A program made the translations under genes and the position numbers. From Rotaria sp. Silwood1 (taxonomy: Eukaryota > Rotifera > Eurotatoria > Philodinida > Philodinidae), in the NCBI GenBank assembly GCA_905250075.1, contig CAJNOP010000326.1, positions 62,001-126,000 on the forward strand: a stretch of 64,000 nucleotides of DNA. The letters are read 5' to 3'. The notes below the pieces were generated by a model, which was not told the origin of the DNA, did not search any database, and was given only the letters and a program-made list of their open reading frames with translations. Positions 44,796 through 56,200 of this stretch are shown here, one piece after another. Numbering within the stretch: the first letter of the stretch is position 1; each line of letters opens with the position of its first letter.

Positions 44796-45159
44796 TATGT
44801 ATTACTGTTACTCGTAGATATTATAATATTCGTTGCATTTTTATGATGAGACTAAAACTCTCTTGTGAGAGAGAATATTTTTTATCGTTTTATACGAATA
44901 AATTCATTATAAATCACTCAAATTATTTGGCCTCATAAAGTAGTAATGCTGTGATCTGTATCATTTGACAACGTTTGTGACTTTAAATCGACTGTTTTTA
45001 CCGATGACTATATTCGATTTGATTGAAATTGTCAGGGTTTGTAAAGATTCGGAAGCTAGTAGTGTTGATAAAAGAACTCTCGGAGATGCGACACTATTTT
45101 CAATACTGATTCATTCATTAATAAAACATTTTTTTGCTAACCAACACCAGACTTGGAAT

Positions 45160-45232
45160 CGGTACCGTACCGATCGGTTTGCCGGTTACCGATCCGGTCC
45201 GATTGAGCTTTTCACACCGGTCGGCTTTTCTT
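45160..45232. repeat. CCGGT-rich palindromic cluster
   Basis: CGGTACCG, CCGATCGG, CCGGTTACCG, CCGGTCCG and ACCGGT follow each other within about 70 bases. It is strikingly GC-rich and self-complementary in an AT-rich setting. No terminal repeats are resolved. Confidence 0.5.
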
Positions 45233-45609
45233 ATCAATTTTTAATACACTAAAGCTGGTCTATTTTGCTCATCTTTATCGACTTCCATAGGTTTACAGAT
45301 CCAGAAATATGAGCCTAAAAGTCTTCAGCTCACAAATTTTTAGTCATTACCAAAGACTCAGCTCTAAATATTGAGCCCATGCTTTCTGATCGTATGATCA
45401 GGACGGGATCGTGTTGAATGAATTCATTATATTCACGAAAAGTTACTCAGTCATTAGAAGTTCAGGTGGGTATCAAACAAAGACTTTTCATCTCGATGCC
45501 TCAAGATCACTTTTCGAGACTAATTTTGACCGACTATCAGAAACTCTCAATGACTAATACTTTTCAGCTCATGCTTTTATAACAAAAGTATCAGCAAAGA
45601 CTCCGTTCT

Positions 45610-45713
45610 GGGTGTGGGGTGTGGGTGTGGGTGGGTACGGCTGTGGCTGTGGCTGTGGGGTGTCGGTGGTCGTGGAGGTAAATATTTTTCCCTTACACCC
45701 ACACCCACACCCT
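45610..45713. repeat. Telomere-like foldback tract
   Basis: GGGTGTGGGGTGTGGGTGTGG, GGGTACGGCTGTGGCTGTGG, spacer, ACACCCACACCCACACCC. Confidence 0.9.
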
Positions 45714-48233
45714 TATAATCGATTTTATTCTGATTTTCCTCCTATTTTTTTACATGCGAACATGTGTAATCGCAACAACTGGATATAAACTATGAATGAA
45801 AAAAATCTATAAAAATTATTCTCTTGGAGGCTTTTTATATATCTGTACATGAGTATAACGTATTACATGCAGCAAAATAAAAAGTAATTTTTCTTTGTTC
45901 TGTCGTTTGCTTTTCGATATTTTTTGAGTTATATGGTTTGATATTATTTCGTGTGTTAGATTCATCATGCAAGAGTCATTCAAGCAGATCATTTCATTTG
46001 CTACGTGTCCTTCTTGTGTAAATACGTTCGTCATAAAATGTGCAACAAAAATAAATGAAGACAAGAGAAAAAAAAACAGGCAAGGTAAAAAAGAATAAGA
46101 AACATATAAAGTTGCCTTATTGCATAGAAGAAAAAGAATCTTTTGTAAAAGCAAGTAAACAGTGGTGCACACACACTATCAAGTGCAGACAACAACAAGT
46201 CGAGATAAAATTTTATTGATATATTGGATTTTATTGATTTCGTTGTGGTAAGTAACTTATCAGAATAAAATTAAAAGTAGAAACAAGGGTGTTAAATAAC
46301 ACATACATACTGTCACTATGGTGTGCACATTAGACATCGTGGAGATAGATATGAAATTGGTCTCAATGATCGATTGATAACTATTTATTTGTTAGTAGTT
46401 TTCATGATTTTTCTATCCTATTGCTCATCTCACTTTTTATATATAGTTTTAATTAATCTGAAATCATTAATAACGTTTAGGCATCACATTTATTAGTTTA
46501 CTTGCTTTTTTTCTAATACTCTAAATCATATTTAATTAATCAAGAGACGAAAATTGAACTATCAGTATAATGTATTTAAAACTTTGATAACTAAAGACAT
46601 CAGGTAGTTTCAATCTGGCATTTTTCTATAAGGATAACGATAATAAGCTTGAGATTGACTGAAATTTTTGCATGCGTTACTCTCGTATAACAATTTGTAC
46701 ATTGCTCATAAGAATAAAAAAAAAACTTCCATTGATTCATAATAATAGTTTCATGTATATGCTGAAAACTAGTCAGCAATACTAAAGAAAACTGATTTTT
46801 TTTTTATGTGCCTTGAAATTCGCATGAATGTCTATGAGGAGATAGATTATTAAATATCTATTTAAAAAGAAAAAGTAATTTCCCATGGAATTTGGAATTG
46901 GCTGAGAACTTGTGTACAATTTAAAATTGAATCATTTTGAGAAGAAAATATTAAAAAATAAATAAATGCATTCATCTCTTGTTATTTTCATGTTATTTAT
47001 TTTCCACAATTTAAATAACACTTTAGTAAAAGTGAAGTATCAGTCAATGAAAAAACTTCGAAAACGAGTCAATCTGAAGTGATACTCTTCCAATGCGTAA
47101 AGCATTATAAGACACTATTCATATTTCCAACGGAGGTTACTCTTACAAAAAAAATTTCATTGTGCTACTTGGAATAATGTGCTTCAGTATAATTGTATGA
47201 TACTGTCAACAGACAAAATTGCATTACCAAAAAATGATTGAAAATTTGAAAGTACCAATCCTTATATAGCACATACCTTACGGGCTACTTCTCATTTGCG
47301 AACATAAAACAAAATAAGTTTTAAGTAAATTAAAATTTGAAAACTTTGTTTAATCTACAGTTGCTAATTTTATCAATTTTTTGTAAAACAACGCAAAAGT
47401 CACCGATTTGAATTGAGCTAAGAACAATTTTCGTTCAAGACAAGGCAAGCTTTTCAGAAGATTATATCGTAGTTTGTTGTGATGATTCAAAACTTATTAT
47501 GAATCTAGTGTAAATAGATTGGACCGTGTTTGTCAAGAGAAGACACTCAGCAATGTCCATATTTCAAAATCATCTACTTCAGAATATAATTTATTTATAG
47601 TTTTGCATCTAAATGCTTTTGTACCTCAATTATTTGTCTGTGTTCGATGTTTGATTCCATTCCATAATCACAATTAGATAAGGTATTCAAATCAAAAACA
47701 GCACATGAGATTCATAGTAACAATTATGTCTGACGAACTCTATAAATCACATTTATTTTAGAAAAGAATAAAGCACTACTATACTTTAGTGCACTCTACA
47801 AATTTCAGCAAGTTTAATAATATAACTGAAAGTATAAGTTGTATCACAATTGTTATCACTAATTTTCTTGAAAATTTGAAAAATGAAAATTTCCAACGTA
47901 CATTTTTTTCAATTTGAATAAATTAAATTTAAAAAGCAATTTAAATTTAATTTAACAAGTTTCGATTCTACGTTCCCAAATGACAAGACATGACACCAAC
48001 ACTCTTTCTTTTCTGTTTTTCATAGAATGCGCGACCATACTCGTTTATCTTTTGTATTGAAATGTTGAATCAGTCGTTATTCTGATACTACAGTCTTTAT
48101 CTTCTCTTTCCATTTTTAGTACTGAAAGAAATAAAAACGCCGTAACTTGTCGTGAGAAGAATATGAAATAGAGAAAATGATCTTACTAGATGGGATGTAT
48201 TTCAAAATATTTTATCTCACACAGAGTAAGACC
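45714..48233. other. No supported gene
   Basis: 2.5 kb, very AT-rich. A 118-codon minus frame at 45816-46172 begins with hydrophobic residues but has no recognisable domain. It is left uncalled. Confidence 0.4.
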
Positions 48234-48280
48234 AGGGGGTGAGTGTTGGTGTGAATCTGTGAAATTATCACACCCTCACG
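48234..48280. repeat. Telomere-like foldback tract, short
   Basis: AGGGGGTGAGTGTTGGTGTG, spacer, ATCACACCCTCACG. Confidence 0.75.
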
Positions 48281-48879
48281 TCCGATATCATAACGTTTCA
48301 GAGAAATACTAACCAAACAAGGATCAAAAATAGCTCATTTGGCAAGCCAAAGTTCTCATTCCAGGTTCGTGTGATGTATTAAAAATTGTTCTTTTCTTTG
48401 AAAGAGCATGTCAGAATGCAATACATTGCAGAGTCCTTTTTTTAATTAAGTGTCTGTACATATAATAAAAAAAAGCTTAATTAAAAAAATAACGCTCTCT
48501 ATGGCACTGTGTCTTGATGCGCTCTTTCAAACGAAAAACAATAAATGCATTGAATGAATATCGATAGAGAAATTTGGTTTGTGCGCTCAAGAAACTATAA
48601 ATGAAGAAAAAACGAAAAAGAGTTTTTGGTTTTTTCAAAAATGGCTCATTTTTCGAATAGGAGTCGACAGAAATCTTCAAAAACTTTAAAAAAAACGAGG
48701 TGCCAAGTAAAAATTTTCGTAATTTGTGAAAGATCAAATGACGGGCTATATTCCTGTGTATTTATTTTAATTTCGACCATTCTGATCAAAAATGACTTTT
48801 TTCCTTTGAGGGGGCCTTAAAGATATAACGTTTCCAGCAGAGAAAGGCTTATTTAACCTTTTGAGGACAGAATTATTTT

Positions 48880-48966
48880 GGTGTGGATGTCTGTGGGGCG
48901 GGTATGAGTGTACCTTCACCTACACCCACATACATACCTTAGATGCACACCCACACCCACACCCTC
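48880..48966. repeat. Telomere-like foldback tract
   Basis: GGTGTGGATGTCTGTGGGGC, GGGTATGAGTG, spacer, CACCTACACCCACATAC, spacer, CACACCCACACCCACACCC. Confidence 0.85.
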
Positions 48967-49420
48967 GTACACGATGCTTCTTGTCTACTTCATCTCTTTC
49001 TTTTCAAACGACATTTGTTAAGTATTGAAAATGATGCGAATATCATTGTAACGTGGACAATACAGTATCTTTTAAGAAAGACATTTACAATATCAAGATT
49101 TCAAACTGCTGTTAACCGAGTCATTGATTTATTACGATTATCTCCTATTGCAAAATGGAATTTCATCGTTTGTGTAGTAGTGATAGGCATTCGCGTTTGT
49201 TCAATATCAATCTCTCTTTATGTGTAGGCTATCTAGTCATACTTTTCCTGTTTTTCTTATCGTTTTTGGTTGAGCTTTACTATATACAAAAATAACTTTC
49301 TTGTTTATCCGATGAAAGTTATTTTAGCATTGAAGCATAGTCTTCTTTTTCAAAGGCTCTTCTTATTCTCTTGACATAGTATTAGAAACGGAATTATAAC
49401 AATTGGATTAAAAAGAAGAA

Positions 49421-50383
49421 ATGCGTATTGTATTTTTTTCCACCACTCATGGTACAAATGTTAATGCTATTTACGAAAAAATACAAGAACTTGGGCATGA
49501 GTTGGCACTGTATGTAACTACTCGTGGACTGCCATCCATGGTTACTAGCAATCATCTTAAAGCTTTCGAAGAACGCATTAAAGACTTGCATCCAAATATA
49601 CCGACATTGATAATTAATACGATTAAAGGAAATTTGCCGGCAATAATTACAGCTCTTCAACCTGATATCGGTCTCGTTAAACGGTTTGCTTTCCGATTAA
49701 ATAAGACGATATTAAGTATACCGAAGTACGGTTTTGTTAATCTACACCCATCACTACTTCCGAAATATCGTGGTCCGAATCCTATTGGTTGGCAAATATT
49801 GAATAATGAAAAATTCTTCGGATTCACATTCCATTATATGAATACTGAATATGATACAGGCAGAGTTATCTTACAAGGTACAAGGCCACTAAGGCCATCT
49901 GATGATTTTTCATCAGTTTATGTTCAACTTCCGCAGATATTAAGAGAAAATATGGCAACAGTTTTTGAGTTGATGCAAAAGGGATATCCAGGTGAAATAC
50001 AGAATGATGATGAACATTCGTATGCCCCATTCTTTACATTAGAAGAACGTATTATAGATTGGACGAAAACAGCTATAGAAATCAATTGTCTTATTCGAGC
50101 AACATCAGTATGGAATGAACGAAACCGTCATCTCACAATGGACCATCTTGTTCGTCCAGCATTATTCAAATATGATGGGAAAATGATAAGACCATTGAAA
50201 AGTATAATAGTAAATCCGAACAAATATGATAATTCAAGTGAATTGGAAAGTCGACAACTATTCATACGAGACGACACTGGTGATGTAAAGGTTGGAGAAA
50301 TAACCAAACAACAAACTGGCGAATTGTTAGTTCGTACCGGCGATGGACAGCTGCTGATTACTGACTATGAGTCAACTGAATAG
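49421..50383 (+). CDS. Formyltransferase-family protein (methionyl-tRNA formyltransferase-like)
   Basis: Intronless, 320 residues. The N-terminal formyl-transferase fold ends in the signature 'GFVNLHPSLLPKYRGPNPI', with the conserved Asn107 and His109, and 'NTEYDTGRVILQ' with Asp145. These are the N-H-D triad of 10-formyltetrahydrofolate-dependent formyltransferases. The C-terminal part (about 205-320) fits the small OB-like domain ('INCLIRA' onward, 'GKMIRPLKSIIV'). The N-terminus FFSTTHGT differs from Fmt's FAGTP loop, and spacing suggests one of the bacterial Fmt-like enzymes acting on sugars or small amines rather than tRNA. The substrate is uncertain. The lack of introns and the bacterial-type layout make horizontal origin plausible. 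Frame and active site are intact. Confidence 0.82.
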   Translation: MRIVFFSTTHGTNVNAIYEKIQELGHELALYVTTRGLPSMVTSNHLKAFEERIKDLHPNIPTLIINTIKGNLPAIITALQPDIGLVKRFAFRLNKTILSIPKYGFVNLHPSLLPKYRGPNPIGWQILNNEKFFGFTFHYMNTEYDTGRVILQGTRPLRPSDDFSSVYVQLPQILRENMATVFELMQKGYPGEIQNDDEHSYAPFFTLEERIIDWTKTAIEINCLIRATSVWNERNRHLTMDHLVRPALFKYDGKMIRPLKSIIVNPNKYDNSSELESRQLFIRDDTGDVKVGEITKQQTGELLVRTGDGQLLITDYESTE

Positions 50384-50420
50384 CTATTTCAACTTTTCCA
50401 GACCGTCAAGAACATTTCAT

Positions 50421-50470
50421 ACTATCTATCTATCTATCTCTCTGCGGATCTATCAACCTATCTATCTACT
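50421..50470. repeat. CTAT microsatellite
   Basis: Imperfect (CTAT)n, shortly after the formyltransferase stop codon. Confidence 0.8.
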
Positions 50471-50656
50471 TAAACTACGATGCAGAAATAGTTAGAGGTG
50501 CGTCCATCGTATATGTGGCACTTTATTCATGACTCTCTATAAGTCGCTTTTCATGTTTGAAATCGTGTAGAGCATAGTCGATTTACATACTTACATAACA
50601 AAAAGATCTGCTATAAATTATAATGCTGCAGAAATTAGCGATTCATAAGGTTAACT

Positions 50657-50707
50657 GTGGGGGTGTGGATATAGTTGACGGAAAAACCACATCCACACCC
50701 ACACCTA
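50657..50707. repeat. Telomere-like foldback tract
   Basis: GTGGGGGTGTGGATATAG, spacer, CCACATCCACACCCACACC. Confidence 0.85.
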
Positions 50708-51053
50708 TGCCGATTGAAACTCCGTAAGATTTCTTCACCAAAGGTCTTAGAATGTTGAGGTCGTCAATTGCTGAAAGTTTCAACCCGGCTGCTGATGCTT
50801 TTGTATAACGTGGGAAATCTCCGGTGGAACTACCCTGCAATAGATTCTGATGGTTTGCAACAATATGTCGGAAGTGAAGTAAATTGGACATTTTGTAGAG
50901 CAAGCTTCGTTCTACAAACTGGTGTATAAGAAGACTTTCTTATATTTTAAATTGAGGCAGTTTCAATGGAATACAAAAGTGAGCTATATGAAAAGTTCTG
51001 TACAGACGTCGTTTTTGGTTCTCATCAAACAATTTCTCTCAATGAGTCATCTA

Positions 51054-51190
51054 TTGGATTCATACATAAGTTCTGCACGTTCTGTTTTGCTTTTTAGACA
51101 AATTTCAGACTTTATATCTCATGATTGGAAAGAGATATAAAGTCTCAAATTTCCCTAAGAAGCAAAAAAGAACGTGCAGAACTTATGTAC
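51054..51190. repeat. Hairpin repeat with ~63 bp arms
   Basis: ACATAAGTTCTGCACGTTCT at left and its complement at right, with GACTTTATATCTC meeting GAGATATAAAGTC across a 10-base loop near 51121-51130. The arms differ at only a few positions, so it is young. Confidence 0.85.
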
Positions 51191-51297
51191 CAACCCAATA
51201 TAAATCACGAAAAGTTCTAAATACAGGTGTTTGCAAAAAAGCCTGGAAACATTCTTCCACAGATATCTTCTTGTATACAAGTGCTCTTCGAATTATT

Positions 51298-51858
51298 TTA
51301 TAGCGTGGTAGATAGTTCACGACGAATACTATACAACAGTATAATTTCATATTCTTTTGATTGACTTATAAAAAAGATATTATACAAATATCTCGTTTTC
51401 TTGGCCACATCAGAATTATTTATCATAGATATTTCAACTTTGTTGACTCTTTCATCTGAAAAATGTTGGAGTTCATCAGTCTTTTCATTTTTATGCTTCT
51501 TGACCCATTGTACACGTCGTTCTTTTTCATCCGATGTTAATATGTGAGCAGATTGGGGTAAAACATTTTTTATAACCATATTCATGAAGATCACGACCAG
51601 GGGTGCCCCGACCCCCCTCCAATTTTGAAAAAACTTTCGTGTTTTCTCTGCAGAGACTTGTTGAAATTTTTTTGGTCTTTTATCAAAAGTCTTATCTAAT
51701 TGTGTACTACATTTACCACTACGAAAAAAATTTTGCGCTAACGCTGGAAGAAAAAATTTTTTTACTCCCCTCCCCCCAATTTTACTATGCTCGGGACACC
51801 CCTGATCATGACTAATCATTGATGTAGATACTGATTTGTGGTGTATTGTCAACAAATT
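51298..51858 (-). pseudogene. Tc1/mariner transposase relic, split by a MITE
   Basis: On both sides of the MITE at 51598-51804 the minus strand encodes parts of one transposase. Upstream is a helix-turn-helix-like 'KSVSTSMISHD' reading on into 'LHEYGYK'; downstream is 'VLPQSAHILTSDEKERR', 'VQWVKKHKNEK' and a first-Asp motif 'HFSDE' of the DDE nuclease. The order is that of IS630/Tc1/mariner proteins. Frames shift, and no later D/E motifs are found before 51298. Confidence 0.6.
51598..51804. mobile_element. hAT-like MITE (207 bp)
   Basis: CAGGGGTGCCCCGA at left and the complement of CAGGGGTGTCCCGA at right, flanked by ATCACGAC and ATCATGAC (8 bases, one mismatch). CCCCCCTCC lies inside both ends. 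It is inserted in the mariner relic. Confidence 0.88.
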
Positions 51859-52282
51859 TTTTTTATTTCTCTAAGACTTATTTCATTATTATATCGAATG
51901 TATTGACCAATAGCTTTAGTCCTCAAAAAATGACTTTTGTAGTTACTTATAATAGTCTAGAAAAACGTTTTAAGAAAAAAAATATTTTTGCCAAGTTCTT
52001 TTGCAAACACCAGTATTACTAGTAGATATTCGAACCAAACGAACTCTTCTGCCTTGATTCAAAGGTAAAATTTCTTCAATAATATTTATAGTCCCTACCC
52101 CTAATTTGATCAGGAACTTTTTTCTTTTTAGAAAAAAACTCATAACTTCTTTACCCAGCATCCGTTCGAAGTACTTTTTAGTTGCCGGGATAGAAAAAAT
52201 ATTTATCTATCTTTCTACCAATTTTTTTTTCAAAAAAACAATTTTGTTGATGAGCAGTAGTCGTTAGAAAGAGACCTACTCT
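51859..52282. other. Repeat-derived, no gene
   Basis: Contains GGTGTTTGCAAAAGAACTTGG on the minus strand (about 51985-52010), matching GGTGTTTGCAAAAAAGCCTGG on the plus strand at 51226-51246. The mariner relic thus lies between two inverted copies, possibly its own terminal regions. Confidence 0.5.
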
Positions 52283-52382
52283 NNNNNNNNNNNNNNNNNN
52301 NNNNNNNNNNNNNNNNNNNNNNNNNNNNNNNNNNNNNNNNNNNNNNNNNNNNNNNNNNNNNNNNNNNNNNNNNNNNNNNNNN
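52283..52382. other. Assembly gap (100 N)
   Basis: 100 N. AAAAAAACAATTTT occurs just left (about 52232) and directly right (52383) of the gap, so a repeat probably stopped the assembly. Confidence 0.99.
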
Positions 52383-52932
52383 AAAAAAACAATTTTATTT
52401 ATTTGAAAGCTTAGATGGTGCTGTTCAAAAAGTTTATCTTCAAAATATATTTTATGTTCTCCACGGAAAAAGACATGTTTGCTCATTGTGAGAATAGTTC
52501 TATTTCATACAGTCAACAATATATTACGCACAATGCGAAAACTTTCTCATTCTTCTTGACTATTATATGCACGATTCACTATGTTGTTCTTGCAGTTTTC
52601 ACTTTTTTTTTGAACAAAAGAAAATATTTCAGCGAATTCACCTATATTGGTTAGAGAAATTCAAGAACAACCTTTTGATAAAAAAGAATATGCTTAAATT
52701 AATCAGAATACAATAGAGAATATCATTAATTGTTTTCTTTTCAAATATGGCAGATTTGCATTACTGCGTTGATAGCCTTAATAAATGTCATCTGATGTTT
52801 TCTTTATTAATGATAAGCCAAGGAGAAATAAAATATCTTGCATGTTGAACAAATTTCCATTATTATTTTCTTTATATTTTTTAAACTTTAAGTTTTCAAA
52901 ACAATCTCAATGATTATTTCAGTAAATGTCGG

Positions 52933-53694
52933 TCAATGAACGATAACATGTGGTGCAATTACTCGTCGTCGTTGGCCTCTTTGTCGACAATATGCAAATG
53001 TCTTTGTCAGTTTCGCTCGAAGTTCAGGCAATGATGCCAAACAAACATATGGAAATAAAAATATCACATAATTGCGAAGGAATACCACAAAGGGCATGAT
53101 GACTCCGCCAATTCGAATTACTAAACCAAACTGTAAAGCCAGAGTGACTATTGTCCATGGTGAATTCAATATCATATAGAATGCTGTGATTGATAATAAC
53201 TGAATGGTCATCTTTCGATGTTTTCGCCAGTGTATTGCTTGATTTAATCTTCGTTTTTGTCTGAGAACCCGCCAGAGAAGAGCAACACTAAATATCACAA
53301 TAATACATGTTGAAGTTATTTGATGAAATAGCAGATCAAATGTCCCTAACGATGTTTGATAAAAGCAATAAGGAACAAAATTGTCAGTAAGAATAAAAAA
53401 GCCAAAGAAATGGTTACAAGATGATCCAAAGATGACTGTAGCAAAATAAAGAAGACGATAGAGAAGAATAGCCAATATTGGAAAATAATGAACGAAGAAA
53501 CGTTTCTTTCGAGTTGAGTTCCATTGATCATGAAAAATGAGTATGTGTCGTTCAACAGTTGCCCAATTAAATAATGCAATTTGAGTTGCAAATGAACCAT
53601 AATCAAGAAAAAAAGTGAAAAGATAGAAGAGAGGATGCTGGATCCAAGAGACACCGTAGTATAGAGGGTGTGGGTGTATATTGTTTTGTTTCAT
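52933..53694 (-). pseudogene. Seven-transmembrane receptor lacking TM1-TM2
   Basis: The minus strand encodes about 253 residues covering TM3 to the C-terminus. 'ATVERHILIFHDQW' is the DRY-equivalent after TM3, extracellular Cys occur in 'GSSCNHF' and 'VPYCFYQT', and there is a basic third loop ('WRVLRQKRRLNQA') and TM7 ('YVIFLFPYVCLASLPELR'). TM1 and TM2 are missing. The frame instead opens in 'NNIHPHPLYYGV', whose HPHP comes from a telomere-like ACACCC tract at 53664-53678. The body is free of stops, so the truncation is recent or the protein is under constraint. An upstream exon beyond the tract is not seen. Confidence 0.7.
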
Positions 53695-53720
53695 TAAGGG
53701 TATATTGTTTTGTTTCTTTA
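53664..53720. repeat. Telomere-like tract plus duplicated TATATTGTTTTGTTTC
   Basis: 53664-53678 is GAGGGTGTGGGTGTA. The adjoining TATATTGTTTTGTTTC occurs twice in direct order, about 24 bases apart. Confidence 0.75.
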
Positions 53721-54193
53721 AAAAATTAGAATGAAAGATACATTTATCTCAGAAAACAGTTTATCAAAGGAAATATATTGTAACAAATATGGTTCCATGC
53801 ATCTCAATATCGATATAGATTATGAAACATGACAAGATGAAAAGATAATGACAATATACATAATTATTAGAGAATATTCATATTTAACGTTGATGAAGAA
53901 ATTTTGAAGTTGTAAACGAACCTTTTGGTTTCCTAAACTTTAAATATTTTTCATATATTTTGATATTTTCAAATCATGATAAGCATGATGGATTTATCAT
54001 TTATTATGATCAGCCAACACAAAAGAAAGAAGATATGTTAGAAGAATAAATGACTACTTACAAAAAACTCTTTATTAGAAGCAGTTCTATAGTTCAACTA
54101 GTTGCATTGTCACTAAGATAATCTTATCTTTATAAACCACTCCTTAATAATGACTAGTATTAGTCCATATTAACGGATTGGGTCCGTTTGTCT

Positions 54194-54240
54194 TGGGTGT
54201 GGGTCTTCTCTTCATCTACACTTACACCCACACCCACCCC
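54194..54240. repeat. Telomere-like foldback tract
   Basis: TTGGGTGTGGGT, spacer of about 20 bases, TTACACCCACACCCACCCC. Confidence 0.85.
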
Positions 54241-54289
54241 TCTCTACATTGCTGATGTTTCTAATCATTGAATTCAACGTTATTATTTA

Positions 54290-54603
54290 GGTGGATCAAC
54301 GAATATTACCACTGTTGCTGGTGAAAATGGACTGGGAACAGGAAATCATCAATTAAATACTTCCTATGCTGTATGTGTTTCGAAGAAAACCGGTGATGTC
54401 TACATTGCCGATACATATAATCATCGAATACAACGTTGGAGTCTGGAGCAATAAGTGGTGTGACAATCGCAGGCTCTAGTGGAAGCAGTTCCAGCGTGAC
54501 ATCGTTAAACGCGCCATATAACGTTGCTCTCAATTATAATGAAACCTATTTGTATGTCAGTGATCGCAACAACCATAGAATGCAACGTTTCAAACTCATT
54601 TAA
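54290..54603 (+). pseudogene. NHL-repeat fragment, last two repeats, frameshifted
   Basis: After an acceptor-like TTATTTAG, the plus strand reads 'TTVAGENGLGTGNHQLN' and 'VYIADTYNHRIQRWS', then shifts frame by one base and continues 'VTIAGSSGSSSSVTSLNAPY' and 'LYVSDRNNHRMQRF' to a stop. It is the C-terminal end of an NHL propeller. The rest of the gene is absent, and a telomere-like foldback lies about 50 bases upstream. Confidence 0.75.
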
Positions 54604-56200
54604 CATAGCGTCAAGATTTACGTAAAACAAAGAAACAAATTTTCTGTTCACTAACACCAGTTTTTTGAAGATTATTATATGTCTATCTATTCACAACATC
54701 ATTAAAATTGAATTGTCTGTTTTAATTGGCTTGATATTTTGTACATGACTATAAGAAGAGTTCTGAACTATATGAAACTATCTCATGAAATCATAGAAAA
54801 AAAACAGAGTTTCCAGACTTGAGGTTTGAAACTCGTAAAAGAAGCCAATCATCTATTTTATTCTTGTGTTTTTCGTTCTGTACAACTGAAAAATGTTGAT
54901 CTATGCATTCATTTGTCCAATAATCGCAGTTTTTATATTTATAAGGTATAGTTTAACGAGAACGGTAAAATACGACATTACTCTTATTGTCTTATCGATT
55001 CAAAGTGGTAGTTGCATGAAGAATCAACGGTGATAACATACGTTGTATTATCTTCGAGAATTTTTCCGTTAGGAGAGTTTAGCGATGTCAAAAATTCATC
55101 TGAATCTGTAACTCATTCTGTTATCTTTACTCTATACCATCTTCAACTACGGCTCTTCTTTAATGCTGTACCTTCTGTTTATATTCCTATCACAAATTAT
55201 GCTTGAAAGTTCTCTCATCATTATGTCAATAAAGAGAAAACAGTGGCAAAGCTTTCCCACACACTGTGACAGAGCTATTAGATGAAAAAAGATTATATAC
55301 CGACTAACACCCAAAGTCGAACACTGGTACATTTATTCGAGTTAACAATGAGATCATATAAAAAAGTAGTATCATAAGATCACTAGTGCTGATATTAAGA
55401 TAGAAAACGACTCAAAATTGTGTAGCAAGATGAGCATTGCCAATCGTTTCGTCATGATCAAAAATAGCAGCATTAATAGTTTGAAAACTGCTGTGCGAAA
55501 ATTAAAATTGACAAAAACACGATGAAGTACGGTCGGTATTATGCTCATAACGTTGAAATAGATCGAGATGAAAATCTCACGTCAGTCTTTCGTAGATATG
55601 ATTTATTTTATCTTCAAGAAGCAATAGTCTATTCACTTATGAACTGAATATCAGAAGTTTTATATGAAGCAATACATTGATAACCTTCAAGCCTTGAAAT
55701 ATTATGAAAAGTCGCTCGAAATTATACGAATGACATTGCTATAGGCATATACTGATCTTGTTCTAGTCTAAAATTACTTTATGGTTATCAACGTAGAAAT
55801 TCAACATAATCAAATGTTGCCTATATACTACTTTGATCGTCATCTGAGAAGAAACGATAAAGATTCTCAATAGAACACTGATCTTTAATATTTTATTATA
55901 TTCTTCAAATTTATACATTGTTTTCTTTAATAATTTATCGATGATTATGATTCATCCCAATGTTATTGCGTATGCATGACATTTCGATGATAATTCAGCG
56001 TCGAATGATGCGTTCTTGCACCACTATGACGAAAAAGTGGGAATAAACAGAGTATAACTTGTCGTATATACGTTATTTCGTATTCTGTTCTATTTGTCCT
56101 AAATGGCCACGAATTATTGCAAATAAAAGTAAGATAACGTTTTTATCAATTACACAAGGTAGAAGCGAATATAAGCTGTGTTATTTGTTTCGTGTTGTAG
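54604..56200. other. No supported gene
   Basis: 1.6 kb, AT-rich, no domain recognised. Confidence 0.45.

Noticed and set aside
45816..46172. 118-codon minus-strand frame with a hydrophobic start
   Set aside because: AT-rich composition explains the Phe/Leu runs; nothing recognisable and no splice context.
48325..48375. tRNA-like 'TAGCTC...GGTTCG' words
   Set aside because: The spacing between the A-box-like and B-box-like words is too short and no cloverleaf stems can be drawn.
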